A DNA stretch of 64,000 nt from Undaria pinnatifida (lineage: Eukaryota > Sar > Phaeophyceae > Laminariales > Alariaceae), in NCBI GenBank assembly GCA_012845835.1, contig JABAKD010000016.1, positions 15,455,625 through 15,519,624 of the forward strand, written 5' to 3'. A program made the translations under genes and the position numbers. The notes below the pieces were generated by a model, which saw only the letters and a list, made by a program, of their open reading frames with translations, was not told where the DNA came from and did not search any database. Below are positions 24,809 to 38,000 of this stretch, piece after piece (within the stretch, counting starts at the first letter, position 1; the number at the start of each line of letters is the position of its first letter).

Positions 24809-26032
24809 ACCAATTTATTTTTGTCCGCCATACCGGCCGGCAACTGGCATACTTAAGGAGTACCACAAGTCACAATATTGGTACCACAACAACCACCAGG
24901 TAGCAGGTACCGTGCAGTCTAAGAAATAATGTAGTGTGTGTTTGGGCAGGGGCGACGCGCGGAGTATAGTCCTGCCGTCGACGCCAGATGAGGGATTGGG
25001 GTAACCCAGGTTCGACTCGCAACTTGCAACTGCTTCTCTTCTTGTTCTTCGTAGCGTGAAGGACACGCCACGTTGGAGCAAGGTTCGACGGCGAACCAAG
25101 CGATGGTAACGATAGAAGTGCCTTGAGGCAACGAAAGGTGCTTCGCAGGCAAAACAGAGAATCGACAGAGATTACTTGTCAGCGGGAAACGTGATTACCC
25201 GCCTCTCTATCATCAGAATGTACGGAGACTCCACGACCACTTTTAGTACAACAAGACACGATATCCAATAATTAATACCTCTGGAACGGCTACCGTTCAT
25301 ACAAATCTTCACGAGAAGATCTGTCTACGTAACGGTAGAAAGTGTACCTGTGACCCATAGAAGTATTAGTTGTATGAAAAATTGAAAAAACATCAGCTAG
25401 CTGTGGTGAGTTGTACAAGCGTATGCGCCCGCCCATTATATTTCCAGGTGCGGTGCGGTTTACATCAACTGCTGAAAGTTGATACGTATCATGATCACAG
25501 CAGTCTCATTTATTAATGCTTTGGCGCCTTGGAGTGTCACGTAGCGGCCGGATTCCCGTTCCTGGAGGTAAAATGCTGGATTCTGATTGGCCAAGCTTTT
25601 CGAAAACATATTAAAAACCAACATTTTTCGCGCCGCACCCTTGCCGCACCACGCTATTCTTTCTTGGGTTTTTTTTCTATCATCACTGGACGCCCTTCTT
25701 TCACCCTTGGCTTTTCTTTTTCCTTGCGAGACGGAAGCTATCAAGCTGCTCCTTGTGGCTGATGACCTTCCAAATACCCCGCCCTGCTCAACTATTGGCT
25801 TATTCCTCTCCCCGTTGGCCCGCCTTGACCTCTTTTCGGACTAGGTTCCGTGGCCCATGGGGAAGTTTGGTGTTCCTCCTGCTCTTGCTGCATACATCCT
25901 CACGTACCAGAGGCCTTCAGCTTTCACCAACTTCTCTGCTTACGCAGGGGCTAGCAAGCAGCAACTTGGGACGGTGGCCGGCCGACAACTGCATGCTTAG
26001 GACGAAGCAGCAGCCACACGAGAAGCATCACG
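24809..26032. other. Spacer upstream of FMO exon 1
   Basis: No coding region is supported. The last few hundred bases before 26033 should contain the promoter and 5' UTR of the right FMO gene. I see no clear TATA box at a fixed distance from the ATG. Confidence 0.4.
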
Positions 26033-29000
26033 ATGTGTGACATGCAGATGAAGTCGTCGGGTACAGGCGAGGCTGATGATGGTGTTGGGGTGGTGCCGGG
26101 GTCGAGACCGCCGTCTGTTGCTGTTATTGGCGCTGGTGCGGCGGGATTAGCTGCTGGCAGGGTGCTTCGAGACGAAGGACTACGGGTGACGATGTTTGAG
26201 AAGTCACATCATGTGGGCGGCGTCTGGAGGTACAAGCCGGAACCGGACGCTCGAGCACCGATGTGTGAGTCATAATTAGTCGGCGGTGGTATTGAGCTGG
26301 CAAGGCGGTGTTTTTGTTGGGGCTATGACTGGTGGTGATTGCTGCTGGCACGAGTGCAAGTACAAGTACGCCCACTGCTGTATCATGTTTTTTCTTCTTT
26401 TTTTCTTCTTTTTTCACACACTTACACTTTTCCAGCTTCTGGACAAGCCGTGGTCACAGGTGTCGTCTCTTTTCCCCCCCGGTTCTTGCCTTCAATTTTT
26501 ATCGCGCATAGGGTTCAGCAATCCCATTGCTCGTCGTCGATTTTTCATCGAGTGTTGCTAACTCACGCTCTCGCGCTTTCCGCCAGTCAATTTGTGCACA
26601 AGAGGTCCCAACGAATTTATACGAGTATGCAAGGAGTATGCACTCGGCGGGGCTCGAACTCACAAAACTGACCTATACCAGGCTCGAGGATAACCCGATA
26701 TCTATACGTCGTAGTGCGGGTATGTGTCAGTCCAAAATACCCGCACTATAGTGGGCACCCGCACTATATGATTTCGGGCCTGAATAGTGCGGGAAGGCGC
26801 ACTATTCGGGTCCTGTAGAACCCTGAATAGTGCGCGTTTCGGCACTATTCGCGAATTTACTAGGATAAAGTGCTGCTGTACTGCATGGACAGAGTAAGTT
26901 TTTTTTTTTTTTTATCCTCCGGCGGATGGGGAAAAATAAAGATTTAGCTCACCACACTTCCACGTATTTCCATACGCGTCGTGTGTCGATTTAACTCAGC
27001 TGCTTTCGCAGCCCAACGCTAGCTGGCGCACCCTTATAGAGTAAGATGTGGCCTTTGTAGTGGGGTGTAGACGCCTGCGGTCGTTCGTGGGTGAGAGTAG
27101 AACACACAGCGCAAGGTGAACCCACATCCGTCCATCGTAGAACAGATCACAGCATACACCATACATGACATGGCATGGCGAGAGCATGCTGTGTGCGAAG
27201 TTATGTCTCAGCCCGTGCTGTTGCTCCAATCCATTGTACGTTGAATACCCTAGAATAAATATGAATTGTTGAGAGGATAGCATTTAGAAGCCAAGCGCTT
27301 CACGTAGATAATGGAACACGCCCGCACACACAACCGAGAAACACCTTTGAAAATCAACTTTCATAACGGCTCAGAACTCCCGCCTATACCCACCCACACA
27401 TGTGAAGAGCAAAGGGGGGAACACTTCAAAATCAGAGACGACATAAGCAAGGACACTTCTTCTCAGCTTCTTTCACAAAACGTCTCCACAACGCTCACGT
27501 GGGGCTGGGTGGGGTGACGCACGAAGAAAGAAAAAAACGGCGAAAATCCGCAATAAAATAACATAACATTCCACACATGTACTATACTGCAGACACCCCA
27601 TGCATTCGATTCCAAAAAAAGAAGAAAAAAAAAGAAGAGACTATGCGTCGAGAATTTGTGTGGGTTCGGCCGCACTCAGAGCGGGGTGACGTCAGAATCC
27701 GCACTATAGAAGGTCTGAAATGGGACCAAACCCGCACTATAGAGGGGTGCCCCGAATAGTGCGGCAGCCGCACTATTGAGGGGTCCAAGTTGTGCCAAGC
27801 GATTTCACCCGCACTATAGCGGGCACCCGCACTATTCAACCCGCACCATATCGGGACCCCGACTGTACCCGACCGGGGCGACCGGCGAAAGGTGTACCTG
27901 GTACCAGTACGTTTCTTATTCTTCTTACTCTCCAACTCAACCTCGTAATTACAATAGCAATAAGAGGTGCTATGCCCTCCGCATAATACCTTCTGGAGAA
28001 GCCGTGGTCACAAGCGTCTTCCCTTCTTCCCCCCGGCGCGTGCCTCATTTGTATCGCGCATCCAGTGGCTGTACGAGTAGGGTTCAGCCTTTTTTCAGCT
28101 TTAATGCTCGTCGACTTTCGTCGAATGTTGATCACTCTCGCGCTTTCCGCTCGTCCTTTTTTACGCAAGTAAAGTCCCTACCTACTACAAGGTACTGCTG
28201 TGTGCTGTGCACGTGTACGAGCACGAGTACGCATGCACTCGGTGAGACTTGAACCCACGACATCGACGTTGGTAGGGACGAGACTCGCCGACTATCATAC
28301 ACCATCGGGGACGCCGACACGTTTGTACGTAAGCGTGATACCAGCACTACTATAGCACTGCTGCTGTGCTCCTTCTAAGCTCACCACGGCGTGCTTCCCT
28401 GTATATAACCGGCGACCAGCTTCGTACTGGTGTATATACCAGCACGCGTTTTTTGTGTCGGTGCACGGTTGAGTACGTACGCTGGCATTGAAGGTCCGCC
28501 CTTGCTTTCGGTCAGGTTCAAGAAGTGCAGTCACAGCATGACAGCAGACCATCAGGACTCGACCTCTTTCTTGCTCTTGCAACATGCTTGTATTTTTTGT
28601 ACTCGTGCAGGTGCTACTGAAAACCCAAAACGACTCGTAGTAACGGGTGGTGGCGAAACCATTGCAGGGGGCGCGCTTCGAGTAGAAAAGGTTGACGGAA
28701 CGCAGAAACGGCATCGCGGCACCTGTCGTGACATGACGACGACTACTACGTAGCCTGACCACGACTATTATACTGGTACAGTCTCTATGAATGCATTCGT
28801 GCATACACCCAATACTGCTGTAAGACTTCGTGCCGCAGCCGGCGCGAACAGGCAACAAAACTGCAGCATGTAAGAAGCATGCGTCGTGTATCATTCACCA
28901 GGCAACCAGTACCGGGTACCTGGTATCACACAACGCCAAGGCGGTTCCATGCCAAATGTTCGAATTTAGGTTGTTTGCAAGTGAACGGCGCGCCCGCTTC

Positions 29001-32000
29001 ATCCGCGAGAATCTCGTTGTCTTGTCTACGTGTATCACATTGTCTTGAATGCCTGTAGCCCCGCCGCTGTCGCGCGTAGTATCACATGTGTGTGCATTCC
29101 ACGTTCTTCGTATATATCGTGTGGCTTCGACGTCCTGCGCCTCGTTCCGCTGCCTGCTTTTAGCACATTCGGAACTGTCACTGCCGTAACGCTGTACATA
29201 GAACAGAGTCCTGGTAGAGCTATTGTAAGAGTACAAGACCGGTTCAGAATTTATAGCTTCATGCCCCTACACGGATATTCGTAATTCCACTCTATGATGC
29301 TGTGCCGGTATACGATAGCTCTAAGGTTTACTCGGAAAGAAATATTTTGCGTTTGTGACCTGGCCTCGACTCCTCGTGTGCACACAGGCACGCGCTCACC
29401 ACCCCCCGCATTCCCTAAATACTGCATGTATCCCACCCGTATCTCCCGCGCGTGCGTATGCGCCGAACGAAAGAGAGAGAGGGAGGGAGAAAAAACAGAG
29501 AGGAAGAGAGAGGTACAGAGAGAGGAAGCTGAGAGACAGAGAGAGGAGCTGAGAGACAGAGAGACAAAGGGAGGGGGACAGATGTAGAGAGGGCGGGGGG
29601 GTGCAAGGGGAAGAGGCGGAGATATATAAGAGACACCCCGTGCCATAGCAAGCGTCCCCGCACACACTGCCTGCTGCAGCTGTGCGCGCGTGCTCTTCCT
29701 ACAACCTACCACCCAGGTAGGATGCGCACGGTTGACGGCCGTGCGACTTCTCGCGGAATGTGCATATAACCCCATATCTGCTGCCTCCATAACCAACGTT
29801 CTGAAGTGGAGTGCGTACAGTAAATAATAACAAAAATAAATCCCGTGCGACTTAAAATCCCCCTTCCGTCACGTACGAAGGGGACGCCCACGACAATATT
29901 CCCATCGCGGGGTTTCCGCTGTTGTACCCCTAAAACGCTGTCGCCTCCACAGCATCATCTTCGAGATCCTGCACCATCGCAAGTATGGTTCCGCCGGTGA
30001 TTCGTCCATGTCCGCCGGCGAAGCGCACGTATCCTCTCCCACCACACCGTTCACAGAGCGTTGCCGTGCAAACTTCGTTGTAGTGGCCAGCAACCTTGCA
30101 CGGAAGCACCTCCCCATCGAAACCTTCGCTGAATTGGCGTTGCCGTTGCCTTCCTTTCCTTTTCCAGACCTTCCCCGACCCCCCATGCGCCTTTCTATCT
30201 TTCCTTCCATAATTACTTCCTCCTTTTCCGACGCGCACAAGCGAGTCTGAGGCCATTTCTTATATAGTCGGATTCCGCCAGTCGAAAACGGCCCTTTTCG
30301 ACTGAAATTTTTTCCGACTGGATTCTTCTGGTCCTTCTTCTTATCGTCAGTCGAGTTGATTTCATGGTTTTTATGCTCTTCCTAGAGGCGGTTGGTGTGA
30401 GGGAGTACTGCTGTACAGCAAGCGAAATCGGTTGGCAGCTCTGTGCTTCGCGCTGTCTCCGCGAGCAACGGCTCGACGAACCTTCGTCCCAGCGAGTTGG
30501 TGGCTTTGGGCTTAGCCGAAAGCCGCCAAAGCTACGTGCGTGGAGTTGCACTCAGCCGAGAGCCGCCAAAGCTACAGCAGACGCAGCCGTTGTTGGCAGC
30601 ATGGGATCGAGACCGCGCGCTGCTGCCGTCGTGTGATACACGCTGCTGGCGAGCGGAACTAGGAATGGGTCACGCTGACTTGCTGCGAGAAGCAACAGCA
30701 GGAATAGCCAAGCCGGCGTCATCGCCTTGTATGATACTGCAGTGTGGTACCTGTTAAGGGTTTGTGGCCGTGTGGCCGTGTGGGTGTGTGTTTGGTGGTG
30801 GGATGGGCGATGCGATCGGTTCAAAAAACACGTGTAAAACTTTTTTGACTGAGTTTTTCGACTGGAGGATCCAGTCGAAAAAGTCGATTTTTTCGACTGG
30901 ACCGGCCAGTCGGAATTCTCAGTCGAAAAAAGTTGAGTAAAAAAAGTCCTTTTTCGACTGCGAGAGAAAGCCCGATTTGGGCTTCAGTCGAAAAAGGCCG
31001 TTTTCGACTGACAAATCCGACTGCATAAGAAATGGCCTGACGAGCCCGTCGACTTGGCAAGTGTCTCGTACTTGCTTCGAACGAGGTTGATGATATCCTT
31101 GCGATCGTGTGCCTGCTTGAGACTTAAGTCTCGAATCTCGAGCGCGTACTCGGCAGCAGGCAAGGCAGAAACAACGCAAGTGTACAGAGTGTTGTCGTCT
31201 ACCCTGATGCCCACGATGTTGAGCTTTTCACGCAAGTCCTCCATCGCGTACAACATCTCTACGGGATAATCCTCCTTCTTGATCGTGAAGTTGTATGACT
31301 CTCGCATACATATTCCGTTTTGCGCATTCTTCTTGGTGTCATATCAATCTACTGTTGATTCCCAACATTCCCTGGGAAACTTACTCCGGTGAAAAGTTGC
31401 TTGGTCTACGGTAGTCTGCAAAGCTTGAGAGAGAAACACCCAGACCATAAATTGCCGCTCGTACATCGAGGCCATTACCCCCTGGGCCAGGCGCGGTCGC
31501 TTCCTTCGGCCCCAACCTCAACGTACGGATCGCTATCAAAGATTGACTGGAATCCATGCAGCTCCGCATAGACTCTCATCTTCTTCGAGAAGGAGTCGGA
31601 ATTCTTTCTTCCCTTAAAGGTAGGAACAGCCATCTTGAGTTGCCCCAAAAATGGCCGGCTGCGAAGAATATCCCGCACAGTGATTGAGGGCACACCTAGA
31701 GGGCCATCGCCCCAATCTTGCCCTCTGCAGCCAAGCTGATACCCAGTGGGATCAGCTCCCGCAGCATCACCACGCTCCTCCTCGTGGCTCCCGGTGCCAT
31801 CGTCGGAGCGATCCAACGATGGCGACACAGCAACCGTCCCTGCTGTATCTACGGCAGGTAACCTTTGCTCCCCGCCGGACCTTCGCCGCGTCCCGCCTTC
31901 TCGGTTATGTTTCAACAACGCAGCCATCATTTGAGGCAGTTCTGTATGAGACGACTTTTGACGCTCCTCCGCGTCTGCGGCTGGTTGTTGTGAACCTCGG

Positions 32001-35000
32001 AGAGCGAAGCCCTGCTCCGATGCTGCGGCCCTAAGATAATCTAAGAACATTCATCACCCATGATGAGGCTGCGTCGGTACCAACGCACTAGAGTGTTCGT
32101 CAGCCCCAAGCAAAGTTGCCAAGACACCCGGACAGTCGATAATGTGATGATTCAGGTCGTTTATTATTTTCTCCCAGCCAAGTGGGGACAACAGAAAAAA
32201 GTGGACACCGTGCGTCATCTCATACCCGCTCAGATGCCAAGATCCACATACTCCACAATATGCCAATATCCCGAACCGGCACGTAACTGTCAAGCTAAAG
32301 AGGCACAATAAACATCCTTCACCCCGTCTCCCTCGCGTTCGTGCTGATTGTTTACGTTGTTTTATGTTTATCCAGATCGCAGCCTGGTGACGAATTTACC
32401 GAAGGAGACGATGTCCTTCCTGGGGTTTCCCTTCCCAGAAAGCGTCCAGTCTTTCGCCACCCACAGCCAGGTGCTCGATTACCTCTGCTCTTACGCCGAT
32501 CAGCACGAGCTCCACCCGCTCATCAAACTGGGGTGCCCGGTAGAGTCCATCCGGCCGATCCCTATAGACTCATCGCCTACCCCTCTTGCAAACTCCGTCA
32601 ACGCCGCCGCCGACGGTAGTGACGAAATGCCACCGGCGGCGAAGGCACGCGGAGAACAAGATAAACCCGAGGCGTTCGATGGGTGGGAAGTGGTTTACCG
32701 ACGGGACCGCGGTAATGGGAGCACGCGAGAGCACGTAGGGATAGCGTCAAATGGGGGAGGTGACGGTGCCACTAGCGTGGTGGAAATTTTCGACGCCGTA
32801 TGCGTCTGCAACGGGCATTTCGACAAGCCGTTTGTTCCTCAGGTAGAGGGCTTCGAGGGTTTCCAGGGGACGAGCATGCACGCGTATGCTTACGACACGC
32901 CGGACGTGGAGACATTCGTGGGGCGGAGGGTGTTGTGCGTCGGGTCCAGGTCAAGCGGGGCCGACATCGCGCGCGAGGTGTCCTCCGTCGGTAAGCATGC
33001 GTTTGTCGGATACAGTAAGGGACACCCAATAAGAAACAGTAGTACTAGACCAGGCTGGGTTTCTTACTTGGGAGAGGGTGCGTTCTCGTACATTTTTTTT
33101 TGTTTTTTTTGCTCATGCCATTTATTATCTTCGCAGTTTTTCATTTTCTTTCTCCCTCCCTAGGCGTAACTTAGATCCAGGATCACTAAGCAGGCTCTTC
33201 TCCCCCCTGCGTGCCTTCGTTTTTATCGCGAGAAGAGGTCAGCCCTTTTTTCCCCCGTCGACTCGGGTCGAACTTACCCTCAGTATTAACGGCTCCCGGA
33301 TTTCTTATATTCCTGTGAATGTCGGCCTTCCGCTGTTTCTTAGTGCTGTTTGGTGTCTTGTACGGTGTTTACGCTTTAGCACATTATCTGCATGTGTTGA
33401 AACTCATTGGTTTAGGTTCCACCGCATTTGGCTCAGGCTGCGCCGCGTTTATATGCACATTTTTGACCGTATGTAACCCCTTTGGAACTTCACCCTCGTT
33501 TATTGCGATAATCTTCTTGGAAGTAGTGCATTCCCCCGCCCCAGTGTTTGAATGGTTAATCACTCACTGCGGAAAGTGTTTCGACGATTATGGGGAAAAC
33601 TACTTGGATTTAGTGTGGGACAATGGTTGCTGTAAGAAAAGGGCCCAACCTCTGCGCGGCTTCGTGGTATCTTGCCAATCGACTTCTGACTGCTGGAACG
33701 GACGTGGGATGCACCAAGGAGCATGCGCCAATGAGCGAACGGTCGTATGCTCATTCTTGGCCCCTTCCCTCGCGATGGGCGTACGTGGGCTGTCCAACGG
33801 TCTCTTGCGGCGCGTGCCGGCCATGTATCAGTCGGGGCTTTTTTTTGCGCGTTTCCTTCCATCGCGCGTTTCCCGATGTTACGTTAGCGTGAAAACAAGG
33901 CTCACTGTGTGTTTCTGCTTCTGCGGTGGTCAGATAAACGCGTGCATCGAAGGAAAACTATCCCTAACCTTTTCAAGGCAAAGCACGTTGGTTTGCACCC
34001 CGGCAAGTGTCTGCTGTCACAACGGTGACTGATTCTCTCTTTCGTTTTCCCCGCCCTCTTTGTTACCAGCGAGCGCGGTTCATGTCTGCGACCGGGCAGC
34101 TTCTGAGAGCTTACGGGGGGGGGAGCGGGGGAAAGTGTGGTGGCGGCCAGCGCTGGAAAAGTTCGAGGGCGCGAATACCGTGTGGTTTAAGGACGGGACG
34201 TCTGCAGAGGTGACCTCGGCTGTTTTTTGTTTGTTTGTTTGTTTAAGTCCTCGGCAGGACGGGTATAAAATGTAAAAATGAACCTTAAGCTCACCGCACT
34301 TGCACATGTGTGTCTTGTTGTGTCAATTTAACCTTAGTTGTCGAAACAAACGGTGCGGCCGGAAGTGAGCTGCCTTTGTCGGATGCAAGATAAATATACG
34401 ATGCGAGTGTTTGTGCCCCCCCCCTCCCTCCCCCGTCCTTATGTTCAGCGCTTGGGTGAATCAGTGTTTGCGCGGAGCTCTAGAGTCACGGTATTAAGAG
34501 TGTGTGTGTGTTTTTCCGGGAACAGGGATCATAGTGCGTTGCTCTGTTATCGGCTTTGCACGGTACGGCTTCTTGCGGTGTGGCAATGCCACCGTATGAT
34601 ACTCATATTAATACAAGGTTTCTGCGGCGTACGTCGCCATGGTCAACGGAGCAATACCAAGCTTCACGACGCATGTACACTGGAGTATAGGTGTAGGAAA
34701 AATAGTGGCAGCTGCTTGCGCGCACATAACAGTTTTCCGCACCCCTCGAACGGCACGTGCGCGCCCTCAGGAGTGGGTTGTGGTTTATTGGCAAGTGGAA
34801 GTTGGCGACTGTAAGTTTTTATTGTACCGGGAGTAACTACTCTCTGCGACGCAGTGTGAGGTCGTGTTCTGGCGAATCGATGCGGAGAGAGAGCCCTGGG
34901 TGAGAGCCCCCGGCTGATCGCAGTTGAGAGGCCTTATTCATCCCAAATTGTGTACCTGGCACGAATTGAAGCGACGACGAAATACTACAACAGGAACTCG

Positions 35001-38000
35001 CAGCTGATGTAGCGATATCCTTCCCGTCCGGTGGCGCCCGGCCCAAGCGTTTCATATTGAAATAATGATGTATGAAGTCCAGATCCGCATTCCATCCGAA
35101 ACGTAATGCCAAACATGTATACACGATACGGTATAAGCTACGCCATCCGATCTGTACGTCGATTGGATAACAGCACTGAGACGGCCATTGCTTATGACCC
35201 ATCGATAAAACAGATAACTGAGAACCCACTTTATAAAAACGAAACCAAACGCCAACTGTGAGTTCTTCCGATCGTGTACCTATATCCAACATGTTTAATT
35301 CCGCTGATGTAGGTGGACACCGTTGTGTGGTGCACCAGCTACAGCTACTCCTTTCCGTTCTTGGAAGGTTCGGGTCTGCTCACACATCCTTCGAAGTTGC
35401 GCGTCCACCCGCTTTACGAGCAGCTTTTCCACGTGAAGCATCCGTCTCTGTCCTTCGTTGGCCTGCCGTACAGGTGAGACCCGTAGTCGTGAACAACGCA
35501 TACATCGGAACAATCAGGATCTAGATCATCTCGGTTACATGCTCCTCCGAGGGACCCATGAAGAGCCATCCTTCTATAGTGCGGTATCCATCCCTCTACA
35601 GTGCGGTGGGGGTTGCACGTTTTGAGTCAAGACGCCTCCGACCGGTGGAGCTCCTCAAGTGTTGAAACATCGGTTAGTACGATAATTTAACGGGTATATT
35701 TGTTTTATTTAGGACTAGCGCCATAGCAATGTTGGTCGGGTCGCGCGAGGACGAATGTCTTCGAAGCCGTGTTTCGGGTGAGATGTTGAGCTCCTCGTTT
35801 TGGGAGGTCAGAAAACTCTTAGATTCTGCTGCACTCCTAGCGTTGGATGACTCATGTACAGCGACTAAACTAATGACGAGTACGGTCTTACCAAGTGTCT
35901 ACGATATAGGTATGAAGGTATACCTCTTTTTGTCTACTTCGCTTTCTGCATGGCGGGGGCTCCTTAACCCCCTTTAGAGCCCCAAACCCCTCCCTATACT
36001 AGCTTCAAGTAATTTTCGTAAAAGAAAAGGGTTTCCAGTGGTGAAGGCGTTAATAACCGAAAATCGTCGGGGTGTCATTCTTGTTTTTGCGATTTTTGTT
36101 GTTGTTGTTGTTGTCGTTGTTGTATACCCAGATAGATCGTGTTTTTTTCCTTCGGGTTGCACTTTTCAGTTAACTCAAAGATCAGTTTTTGGGTGAGGTA
36201 GGTGAGGTATGTAGGTATACGGATCCTCAGCTAAGGATCCCCGGAAAAAAAATGGCGCGCCTCTGCCCCTAACATAGGTCGCGGTTTATACGAGAATCAC
36301 CGTGCTGCGCCCCGTGTCATACAGCATATCTGTCGATAAGATTGGTTGTGCAGGGTCTGCGTAGGACAGATCCAACCTAGGAAATATGTGCTAGATCATT
36401 CAGATCATCCGATTCTCACCCGGCATGTGATTGATAGGCTGTGCAGATCATAGACCAGGGATATGTCTGCGCTGGAACACATAGATCATGCATAGGGATC
36501 TGATATGGATAACGTGACGCCAACATCGAAGGACCAGTGGAGCATGGTACTCGTGTGTTTTGTACGCTGAACAAACGAGCTTCCACAGACCGAGATACAT
36601 AATCCGTTACATACAGCTTATCACCGAACACATGGAATATGTCGTATCGCACCTAAGGCAGGTGTTTTCCAGAGTCGTCTGATGCAGCTTTCTAATCGGT
36701 CAACAGTGGATGAATCATCGTGCTGCTGAAACTCCTGTACTTCCGGGGTCTGCGACCTTCACCGTCTCATTTCGAATATCCATGTCGGAGGGTGATGCCC
36801 ATGTCGCGTAATTGCTTTGAAGACGTATCTGGCGTCCTCAAGCCCTCTCGCGCGGTGCCCCTCCTTGCCCTTGGATTGATTCTTCGCGACGGATTTTCTG
36901 AACCAGATCGTAGTGGCTTAATTTTTCTGTGCAAGGCTCATTTTTTGTTGTTGGTATCTGTGGCTGCTACTGGCTGCAACGTATGACTTGCTTCAGCAAC
37001 CCGATGCTTCCAGCTATTCTATGACCGTGTCGTATAGGTATCTGCTAGAGATACGCCATAACTGCTGAACTAACAAATAGCCCTGTCAAAGCGTAACATC
37101 TGGCAATATATACATTTTTCGAAGAAAGCGTCCACCGCTTCCACGCAAGTGTCGACTATCTCCGCGCGTACATCAACTGCAGCGCTTGCCGTTCCTGCCG
37201 GTGACGACGCAGAAATGATTTCCGCTCGCCAAGGTTCGGTTACGCCACATCACCCTAGCATGGCGGTTCTGGTCGCCCCATAGCGACGTTATTGTGGTAA
37301 TGTATGGTCGTTTCTGAGCTTCTTGCTCCAACCTGCCTTTGTCTCTGCCTCCGTCCCTCTTCCCTCTCAATTGTTGGAGGTGTCTCTGTCAGGAGTAGGA
37401 ATGGTGCTCCGTTTCGAAAGAGGTGCGTTGTCAATGGTCAAATTACCAAGGCAAGAATCAAATGAGCACGCCTCCCCTGAGTCCACCCCCCTCCCCGCGC
37501 CCCGCCGCCCCCCACCCCCGACCCCCTCGCGCCGGACCCTTCCCTGCTTTCCGATGGACGACAGAATCGTACCGTTCCCACTGTTCGAGGTCCAGGCCAA
37601 CGCTGTGGCCGCGGTTATCGGTGGGAGAAGCTCCTTGCCCTCCCTCGCAGAGCGCGAGCAGTGGCTCAAAAACGAAGAGGAGACAGGACAGCGAGAACGG
37701 TCCATCAGCCCCACCTCCCGCGCGGTGCATGTGCTCGAAGGATTGCAGTGGACCTACTTGAGACGCCTTTTGCGCCTCGCTGCACCGGGGGCGGTGGCGC
37801 GACCACCGTCGGGCTTCTCGGAGGCTGTTACGGCCGGCGCCGATGTTAACAGCCCCGGTGGCGCCGGCTTAGGGAATGCCGCTCTGCCGTCTGGAGCCCG
37901 GGAAGCAGCGAATGAGCTGAAGGTGAAGGAAGAAAATATCGAAGAAGTGCTGCGTACGTTGGCCATTAGAGAGGCGATTTACAACGACGCGTCGGACAGC

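Larger units (their letters stand above)
29715..32314 (-). mobile_element. Copia-type retroelement fragment with decayed gag, antisense in FMO intron 1 (right copy)
   Basis: Order on the - strand: LTR (32314-32094), gag start ATG at 32050, 191 open codons to 31475, a one-base insertion (CCCCC versus CCCC at about 31480) that shifts the frame, two stops near 31378 and 31345, then the second gag stretch (31307 downward: AMEDLREKLNIVGIRVDDN, SALPAAEYALEIRDL). This second stretch is interrupted at 31037 by an inverted-repeat element, and the rest resumes at 30250. The last part has a zinc-knuckle-like CKVAGHYNEVC and a second CERCGGRGY. No protease, integrase or RT follows; the fragment ends near 29715, where similarity to the interior of the 5185-8287 element is seen. 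Confidence 0.75.

Noticed and set aside
24955-25025. tRNA-like B-box GGTTCGACTC at about 25011
   Set aside because: No A-box or cloverleaf could be built around it.
28230-28320. Functional tRNA gene on the - strand
   Set aside because: The T-arm and B-box are good, but the acceptor stem does not pair and the A-box is weak. The sequence continues into a repeated body, which fits a SINE.
33319-34032. 237-codon open frame inside FMO intron 2 (190 codons in the left copy, 2523-3095), hydrophobic and Cys-rich
   Set aside because: It lies between a well-supported donor and acceptor. Differences between the copies are almost all amino-acid-changing, as in unconstrained DNA, and the end of the frame differs between copies. 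T-rich composition lowers stop frequency.
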